Positions 46,266 to 51,103 of a stretch of DNA of 51,103 bases are shown piece after piece. The stretch spans positions 1 to 51,103 of the forward strand of contig NZ_FMVF01000017.1 of NCBI RefSeq assembly GCF_900101895.1. The letters run 5' to 3'. This DNA comes from Flavobacterium caeni. Its GTDB lineage: Bacteria > Bacteroidota > Bacteroidia > Flavobacteriales > Flavobacteriaceae. Every line of letters begins with the position of its first letter. Position 1 is the first letter of the stretch. Below the pieces are notes generated by a model that was not told where the DNA came from, searched no databases, and worked only from the letters and a program-made list of their open reading frames with translations. The position numbers and the translations under genes were made by a program.

Positions 46266-46397
46266 TCGTACGAGGCATTTCTTTACGGCCTTCTCACCAA
46301 ATTTAGTGAGCCGCAAAATATCACCAAAACTGGGTATTGTAAGAAAAAACGGCTGCTTGTAACTTAGCCTTTGACTAAAAACCTCAAATCCAATGCC

Positions 46398-46649
46398 ATG
46401 GAAAATGTTTGTCAAAGGTACCAACTCGAGTTGCAAAAGGCCAAGGAAACGGCCGGCCGACTCGAATCGGAGCTCCACGAAATAAGGCTCAAGTTACGCA
46501 ACCAACCTACCCATTCGGGCTATCTCAAGGAATTGAAGAAAATCACGCTCGACATGACCATCACGCTCAACGAGCTCGAGCATTGCCAGTTCAGGCTCGA
46601 CGAATGTCGTGCCGAAACGCAAAAGGTCGAGGAACGCTACAACGACTAG
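46398..46649 (+). CDS. Small coiled-coil protein
   Basis: This 83-residue acidic protein is predicted to be almost all helix with heptad-like spacing (RYQLELQKAKETAGRLESELHEI; LDMTITLNELEHCQFRL; CRAETQKVEERYND). It has no known domain. ATG 46398 is chosen over the TTG at 46371. It may form a dimeric coiled coil; the partner is unknown. Confidence 0.6.
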   Translation: MENVCQRYQLELQKAKETAGRLESELHEIRLKLRNQPTHSGYLKELKKITLDMTITLNELEHCQFRLDECRAETQKVEERYND

Positions 46650-46691
46650 CTTGCGACATTTTCACTACATTTGACCTCCAAACAAACATAA

Positions 46692-47480
46692 ATGGAGTTT
46701 TTGGGGTATTTGGGTGCCTTGGGCATCGGACTGATTCTGGGCCTTACCGGGGCCGGAGGCGCCATCTTGACCGTGCCGATATTGGTCTACTTAATGGGGA
46801 TCGACCCCGTGATCGCGACCGGCTATTCGCTGTTTGTCGTGGGCACGACCTCGGCATTCGGCGCGCTACAGCAATTCAGGCAAGGGCTTGTCGACATCAA
46901 GACGGCGCTGCTTTTTGCGATCCCTTCGTTTACGGCCGTCTTTTTGACGCGTAAATTCCTGGTACCCGCCATTCCAACCCAACTCGGCAACGCCGCTTTT
47001 TCGATCCCAAAAGACCGGTTCCTGATGTTGCTGTTTGCACTGGTGATGTTGCTGGTGGCATTTTCGATGCTGCGCAAAAAAAAGCAATCCGATGGTCCTG
47101 CGCAGTCCGTTGCAGTATTTCCGGCGGTTGTCCGTATGTTTTTTGTCGGTGTCTTGATTGGAACCGTAGGCGCCGGCGGCGGATTCTTGTTCATCCCCGT
47201 GCTTTTGTACGTCGCCAAACTGCCCATGCGCAACGCCGTGGCGACCTCGTTGCTGATCATCGCGCTCAACTCGCTGATCGGATTTTTGGGCGATGTCGCC
47301 AACCACACAATCGATTGGTCGTTTCTTTTGGGTTTTACCGGTTTGTCGGTGGCGGGCATTTTCATCGGGATGCATTATGCCAAGGCAATCAACGAGCCGC
47401 AGCTCAAAAAAGTATTTGGCTGGTTCGTGGCCGCCATGGCCGTACTGGTGCTCCTGAGAGAGTGCATCATTGTGATTTAA
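46692..47480 (+). CDS. TauE/SafE family sulfite/anion exporter
   Basis: This 262-residue inner-membrane protein has about eight transmembrane segments and two TauE repeats. The glycine-rich loops are LGLTGAGGAILTVPILVYLMGI near the start and IGTVGAGGGFLFIPVLLYVAKLPMRNAVATSLLII in the middle. The family exports sulfite or sulfonates. It lies 53 bases upstream of a persulfide-dioxygenase-like gene in the same direction, which supports sulfite efflux as the role. Confidence 0.88.
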   Translation: MEFLGYLGALGIGLILGLTGAGGAILTVPILVYLMGIDPVIATGYSLFVVGTTSAFGALQQFRQGLVDIKTALLFAIPSFTAVFLTRKFLVPAIPTQLGNAAFSIPKDRFLMLLFALVMLLVAFSMLRKKKQSDGPAQSVAVFPAVVRMFFVGVLIGTVGAGGGFLFIPVLLYVAKLPMRNAVATSLLIIALNSLIGFLGDVANHTIDWSFLLGFTGLSVAGIFIGMHYAKAINEPQLKKVFGWFVAAMAVLVLLRECIIVI

Positions 47481-47533
47481 TTAACGGTAAGCAACAACTT
47501 TCTTTTTATTTTTGTTATTCAAAACAAACAACC

Positions 47534-48946
47534 ATGAAAATCGAACAAATTTATACCGGATGTATTGCGCAGGCCGCGTATTATCTGGAAAGCGATGGCG
47601 AAGCGGCCATCTTTGACCCGTTGCGCGAAGTGCAGCCCTACATCGACAAGGCGGCAAAGGACGGCGCGTCGATCAAATATATTTTCGAAACGCATTTTCA
47701 CGCCGACTTCGTGTCGGGACATCTTGACCTGGCGCAAAAAACAGGCGGACAAATCGTCTATGGCCCAACGGCAAACCCCGCTTTCGATGCGCTGATCGCC
47801 ACCGACAACCAGGAATTCAAAGTCGGGCGTTGCACGGTAAAAGCCATCCACACGCCGGGGCATACGCTCGAAAGCACCTGTTATCTTTTGATCGATGAAA
47901 ACGGGACGCAGCACGGGATCATCACGGGCGATACGCTTTTTATAGGCGATGTGGGAAGGCCCGATCTGGCGCAGGCGCTCGTAGGCGATTTGACGCAGGA
48001 AAAACTTGCGGGTTATCTGTTCGATTCGCTTCGGAACAAAATCATGCCGCTGGCAGACGAACTTACAGTGTACCCAAGCCACGGCGCCGGAAGTGCGTGC
48101 GGCAAAAACATGAGCAAGGAAACCACCGACACGCTCGGGAACCAGAAAAAAACCAACTACGCGTTGCGCGCCGACATGACCAAGCAGGAGTTTATCGATG
48201 AATTGCTCGACGGATTGGGCGCTCCCCCGGCCTATTTCCCGCAAAACGTAATGATGAACATACAAGGATACGAAAGTCTTGACACTATTTTGTCCAAATC
48301 TTGTCGCGGTTTGAACGCGCGCGAATTCGAGGCCGTCGCGAACCAATCCGAGGCGATTGTGCTTGACGTTCGGCACGAGAGCGAGTTCGTCAAAAAACAC
48401 ATTCCGGGTTCTATTTTTATCGGAATCCAAGGCAATTTTGCGCCATGGGTGGGCGCGCTCATCATGGACGTCAAGCAACCGTTGTTGCTCGTGATTCCTG
48501 AGGGCCGCGAGCAAGAAACCATTACGCGTTTGTCGCGCGTGGGCTTCGACCATGCCTTGGGTTATCTCGAAGGCGGACTCGCGGCATGGGAAGCGGCCGG
48601 ATTCGATACCGATTCGATGGCGTCGATCACCCCCGAGCAATTTGCAAACGAATACAACGAAAAATCGATTGTGGTCGATGCGCGCAAACCCGGCGAGTAC
48701 AAGGCCGAACGCATCGGTACGGCGCTTAATATACCGCTCGACAACGTCAATGAGCAATTGGCCGAAGTCCCGAAAGACGAACCTTTTTACCTGCATTGCG
48801 CGGGTGGCTACCGATCGGTAATCATGGGCTCGATCCTTAAATCGCGCGGCTACCACAACATGGTCAACGTCGAAAAAGGCATTGCGGGCATCAGGCAAAC
48901 CAGCGTCGGGTTGACACATTTTGTTTGTCCATCGACACTACAATAA
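47534..48946 (+). CDS. MBL-fold persulfide dioxygenase-like protein with two rhodanese domains
   Basis: This 470-residue cytoplasmic protein has an N-terminal metallo-beta-lactamase fold (about 1-240) with the ETHE1-like metal site THFHADFVSGH (His 54, His 56, Asp 58, His 63), IHTPGHTLEST, GDTLFIGDVGRPDL and VYPSHGAGSACG. Rhodanese domain 1 (about 265-360: VLDVRHESEFVKKHIPGS) has VIPEGRE where the catalytic Cys loop should be, so it is probably inactive. Rhodanese domain 2 (about 375-460) keeps an active-site Cys in LHCAGGYRS. The enzyme likely oxidises glutathione-type persulfide to sulfite, which the TauE neighbour could export. Confidence 0.9.
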   Translation: MKIEQIYTGCIAQAAYYLESDGEAAIFDPLREVQPYIDKAAKDGASIKYIFETHFHADFVSGHLDLAQKTGGQIVYGPTANPAFDALIATDNQEFKVGRCTVKAIHTPGHTLESTCYLLIDENGTQHGIITGDTLFIGDVGRPDLAQALVGDLTQEKLAGYLFDSLRNKIMPLADELTVYPSHGAGSACGKNMSKETTDTLGNQKKTNYALRADMTKQEFIDELLDGLGAPPAYFPQNVMMNIQGYESLDTILSKSCRGLNAREFEAVANQSEAIVLDVRHESEFVKKHIPGSIFIGIQGNFAPWVGALIMDVKQPLLLVIPEGREQETITRLSRVGFDHALGYLEGGLAAWEAAGFDTDSMASITPEQFANEYNEKSIVVDARKPGEYKAERIGTALNIPLDNVNEQLAEVPKDEPFYLHCAGGYRSVIMGSILKSRGYHNMVNVEKGIAGIRQTSVGLTHFVCPSTLQ

Positions 48947-48961
48947 CAATAACAAAAAATT

Positions 48962-48985
48962 AAGCCGTAAAAAATACCGCGGCTT
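48962..48985 (+). terminator. Hairpin terminator after the MBL/rhodanese gene
   Basis: AAGCCG ... CGGCTT six-bp stem with a T-rich tail, 15 bases after the stop. Confidence 0.5.
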
Positions 48986-49027
48986 TGTTTTTTGGATATT
49001 TTTGCACCACTAAAACAAAAACTCATT

Positions 49028-50188
49028 ATGAAGAAAGTGCTCATGCTTGTATCGGCCGTTGCGGTAATGGTATCATGCAATAAAGCCGGCGACAACGAAT
49101 ACCTTGTCACCGGAACCGTCAAGGACATCAAGGACGGAACCAACGTTTTTATCGAAAAACAGGATTCAATCGGTCGTATCGTGGCCATCGATACGGTGAA
49201 AATCGAGAAAGGAAAATTCACTTTCAAGGGATCGGCCACCGAGCCTGCCATCCACATGGTACAAGTAGAAAGCCTGATGGGCAAAGTGCCTTTCATCCTT
49301 GAAAACGGCGAAATCGAGATTGCGATCGACAAAGACAGCATCCAAAAAAGCGTCGTATCGGGCACGTACAACAACGACGAACTCACAAACTTCAAGGCCG
49401 AAGGCATGAAGATCCAAAAGACGATGATGAAGTTCCAGCAAGACAACATGATGAAGATGCAGCAGGCGCAACAAGCCCAGGACACGGCTACGATGAACGG
49501 CTTGCGCAAGGAGTTCAACAAATTGCAGGAAGGCTTCATGAAACAGTCGGAGGACTATGTCGGATCGCACCCGAAAGCGTTCATCTCTGCACTTATCGTA
49601 GACGGCATGTTCAACCAAATGGCGCCGGATCTTGAGAAAATCAAGAAGCACTTCGCGCAACTCGACAAATCGTTGCAGGAAGGCACCGTGGGCAAAGGCA
49701 TCGCCAAGAAGATCAAGGCGATCGAAAACCCGACACCACCGGCTTCACAAAGCGGATCGGCCCCTGCCGTAGGTAGCGTCGCCCCTGATTTTTCGGCCAA
49801 GAACCCTGACGGAAAACCGGTATCACTCAAAGAATCTTTGGGCAAAGTCACCATCATCGATTTTTGGGCATCTTGGTGCAAGCCATGCCGCGCCGAGAAC
49901 CCGAACGTAGTGGCGTTGTACAACGAATTGCACGGCAAGGGATTGAACATCATCGGTGTATCGCTTGACAAAGAAGCGGGTGCCTGGAAAGACGCCATCG
50001 CCAAGGACAAACTTACTTGGAACCAAATTTCAAACCTGCAATACTGGGACGAGCCTATCGCCAAGACCTATGGCGTAGAGTCGATCCCCGCGACATTCAT
50101 CTTGGATGCCAGCGGAAAAATTGTCGCCAAGGACTTGCGCGGCGATGCACTCAAAGCCAAGGTAAACGAATTGTTAGCGGCGAAATAG
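49028..50188 (+). CDS. TlpA-type thioredoxin-fold lipoprotein with DUF4369
   Basis: This 386-residue lipoprotein (lipobox VMVSC, then NKAGDN) has an N-terminal DUF4369 beta domain (about 25-125: YLVTGTVKDIKDGTNVFIEKQD), a helical linker rich in Met and Gln (about 125-235), and a C-terminal TlpA/ResA-like thioredoxin domain (about 245-385) with WCKPC (Cys 284 and 287) in FWASWCKPCRAENP. It is predicted to be a periplasm-facing disulfide reductase, common in Bacteroidota; its substrates are unknown. A -7 box TATTTTTG (48997-49004) lies before the ATG. Confidence 0.9.
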   Translation: MKKVLMLVSAVAVMVSCNKAGDNEYLVTGTVKDIKDGTNVFIEKQDSIGRIVAIDTVKIEKGKFTFKGSATEPAIHMVQVESLMGKVPFILENGEIEIAIDKDSIQKSVVSGTYNNDELTNFKAEGMKIQKTMMKFQQDNMMKMQQAQQAQDTATMNGLRKEFNKLQEGFMKQSEDYVGSHPKAFISALIVDGMFNQMAPDLEKIKKHFAQLDKSLQEGTVGKGIAKKIKAIENPTPPASQSGSAPAVGSVAPDFSAKNPDGKPVSLKESLGKVTIIDFWASWCKPCRAENPNVVALYNELHGKGLNIIGVSLDKEAGAWKDAIAKDKLTWNQISNLQYWDEPIAKTYGVESIPATFILDASGKIVAKDLRGDALKAKVNELLAAK

Positions 50189-50208
50189 TACGTTTGTGAC
50201 CTTATATT

Positions 50209-50234
50209 TAAAAATCTCCCGTGCGGAGATTTTT
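50209..50234 (+). terminator. Intrinsic terminator of the TlpA-type gene
   Basis: AAAAATCTCC-CGTGC-GGAGATTTTT stem followed by more T, about 20 bases after the stop. Confidence 0.8.
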
Positions 50235-50291
50235 TTATTTTACTCTGGGTCAAACGGTTGTGAAAACACGCAAAAGAATGTGAAGGATTCG

Positions 50292-50322
50292 TTTGCAAAG
50301 CCCGAAAGTGTTGTTATATTTG
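50292..50322 (+). promoter_or_regulatory. tRNA-Tyr promoter
   Basis: TTTG (50292-50295), 19 nt, TATATTTG (50315-50322): a full-consensus Bacteroidota promoter 7 bases before the mature tRNA. Confidence 0.7.
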
Positions 50323-50329
50323 CACGCCC

Positions 50330-50410
50330 GGGAAGATACTCAAGCGGCCAACGAGGACGGACTGTAAATCCGTTGGGAAACCTTCGCAGGTTCGAATCCT
50401 GCTCTTCCCA
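50330..50410 (+). tRNA. tRNA-Tyr: tRNA-Tyr (GTA)
   Basis: The acceptor stem GGGAAGA (50330-50336) pairs with TCTTCCC (50403-50409), discriminator A at 50410. Anticodon GTA is at 50364-50366 inside ACTGTAAATC. A long variable arm and TTCGAATCC T-loop complete a class II tRNA, as expected for bacterial tRNA-Tyr. CCA is not encoded in full (ACA follows). Confidence 0.95.
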
Positions 50411-50809
50411 CAAGCATCTAAAAAAGAAAAAACCACAAGCTCGCTTGATGGTTTTTTTTGTTTTAGATGCTTGCGTTAGGGTTCACCCTAACGGATCACA
50501 AAGTAATCCTGCTCTTCCCACAAAAAAATAAAAGCCCAAAACAACAAGCTCGCTTGATTGTTTTGGGCGTTATTTTTTTGCGCAAGGTTTCCCTCCGAGG
50601 ATCACGAAGTAATCCTGTAACTTCAACAGAAACCTTGCCTACCATACAAGCTCGCTTGATGGTTTTTTGTTTTAGATGCTTGCGTTAGGGTTCACCCTAA
50701 CGGATCACAAAGTAATCCTGCAACTTCCAAAGAAACCTTGCATAACATAAGCTCGCTTGATTGTTTTGGGCGTTATTTTTTTGTGCAAGGTTTCCTTCCA
50801 AGGATCACG
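50411..50809. repeat. Tandem-duplicated hairpin repeat cluster downstream of tRNA-Tyr
   Basis: Two modules alternate A-B-A-B'. Module A (50435-50511 and 50646-50720) is nearly identical in both copies apart from T-run length. Module B (50544-50638 and 50747-50809, the second incomplete) starts with the same AAGCTCGCTTGAT hairpin. The period is 203-211 bases. Both modules end in GGATCAC-AAGTAATCCTG. At 50504-50522 the 3' end of tRNA-Tyr (AATCCTGCTCTTCCCACAA) is repeated. CAAGCATCTAAAA (50411-50423) pairs with TTTTAGATGCTTG (50461-50473), which probably ends tRNA transcription. Confidence 0.75.
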
Positions 50810-50954
50810 TAAATGCGCTGTTATGCTTGCGCCCATGATGTTGTTTAGAACCCCAAAAAAATAGTTACTGCTTGCGCTTTGTCGAACTATTTGGAAGTTT
50901 TCCAGGCGGGGAAATATTTGAATGATTTTATTGAAAAAAGAAAATTCCTATAAA

Positions 50955-51007
50955 TCTGTTGTGAAAAATCTGTTGTGATTTTTTCACAACAGATTTTTCA
51001 CAACAGA
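50955..51007. repeat. Perfect 24-bp inverted repeat
   Basis: The arms at 50955-50978 and 50984-51007 are perfect complements around a 5-T spacer. Each arm is itself two copies of TCTGTTGTGA joined by AAAA. It should form a very stable hairpin and could act as a terminator. Confidence 0.7.
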
Positions 51008-51009
51008 AA

Positions 51010-51103
51010 TGAACTGCCCCCCAAAAGTTGGACACTATTTGAGGGTATTTATGGAAAGAAAAGTCAAGCACAGTTATGATTTCAAACTTCGCTGTGTAGA
51101 GGA
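51010..51103 (+). mobile_element. Left end of an IS3-family insertion sequence (partial)
   Basis: TGAACTGCCCCCCAAAAGTT at 51010 followed by GGACACT is the terminal inverted repeat type of IS3-family elements of the IS150-like kind. The orfA start follows 41 bases later. The element runs past the window end, so its right end and target duplication cannot be seen. Confidence 0.7.
51051..51103 (+). CDS. IS3-family transposase OrfA (N-terminal fragment, cut by window end)
   Basis: The visible residues MERKVKHSYDFKLRCVE match the opening of OrfA, the helix-turn-helix protein of IS3 elements that binds the IS ends before frameshifting to the OrfB integrase. Only about 17 codons are inside the window. 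Confidence 0.65.
   Translation, partial: MERKVKHSYDFKLRCVE

Noticed and set aside
47519..48919. 466-codon open frame opposite the MBL/rhodanese gene
   Set aside because: It is an antisense shadow of a well-supported enzyme and shows no domain-like sequence.
50411..50809. CRISPR array
   Set aside because: Each module occurs only twice, is 60-95 nt long and has no unique spacers of constant length.

Overview
The window looks like a stretch of a Bacteroidota chromosome, most likely Flavobacteriaceae. The evidence is gldF-gldG gliding genes, SusC/SusD/SusE proteins, type IX secretion C-terminal sorting domains on a protease and a nuclease, DUF4294 and DUF6377 proteins, and many promoters of the Bacteroidota form TTTG-N18/19-TAnnTTTG. 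No rRNA or CRISPR array is present; there is one tRNA gene (Tyr, GTA).

Layout. 1-18.2 kb is mostly core: a DUF4294 protein, an M42 peptidase, two small secreted proteins (one with three 28-residue repeats, one with ankyrin repeats), purC, a secreted subtilisin, a PhoH ATPase, a SAM hydrolase, a monooxygenase-like protein, gldF-gldG, dnaN, an ArsR/SRPBCC pair with a visible operator, a LipL32-like secreted protein, an aldehyde dehydrogenase with a tandem universal stress protein, and mnmE. 18.2-22.6 kb, directly after the mnmE stop, is an AT-richer accessory patch. It holds a start-less gene fragment, two excisionase-like HTH proteins, a VirE-N/DUF3987 primase-helicase type gene cut in two by one in-frame TAA, and a lipoprotein. 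No integrase is in view.

22.9-34.9 kb is a polysaccharide utilisation locus on the minus strand: a DUF6377/SusR-like membrane regulator, then SusC, SusD, a SusE/F-like binding lipoprotein, a GH66 dextranase-type enzyme and a GH97 alpha-glucosidase. Binding and endo-cleavage at the surface, import by SusCD and final hydrolysis in the periplasm fit an alpha-1,6-glucan (dextran). A terminator-like hairpin sits between GH66 and GH97.

35.2-50.2 kb mixes a possible single-gene cassette, a YegP protein, two GH2 enzymes, a ceramidase-like membrane protein, a TrmH methyltransferase, a secreted LTD/endonuclease I nuclease, a J-domain/KTSC protein, a TauE exporter beside a persulfide-dioxygenase-like MBL/rhodanese protein, and a TlpA-type thioredoxin.

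50.3-51.1 kb has tRNA-Tyr followed by a roughly 207-nt tandem duplication made of two alternating hairpin modules, one carrying a copy of the tRNA 3' end. A near-perfect 24-bp inverted repeat follows, and then the left end of an IS3-family element that runs off the window.

The observations most worth following are the LipL32-like protein, the stop-split primase-helicase gene beside a mnmE insertion hotspot, the tRNA-Tyr repeat cluster, and the repeat-flanked gene at 35.2-35.8 kb. I did not find a system that I can show to be new. All family assignments come from reading motifs, not from database searches.
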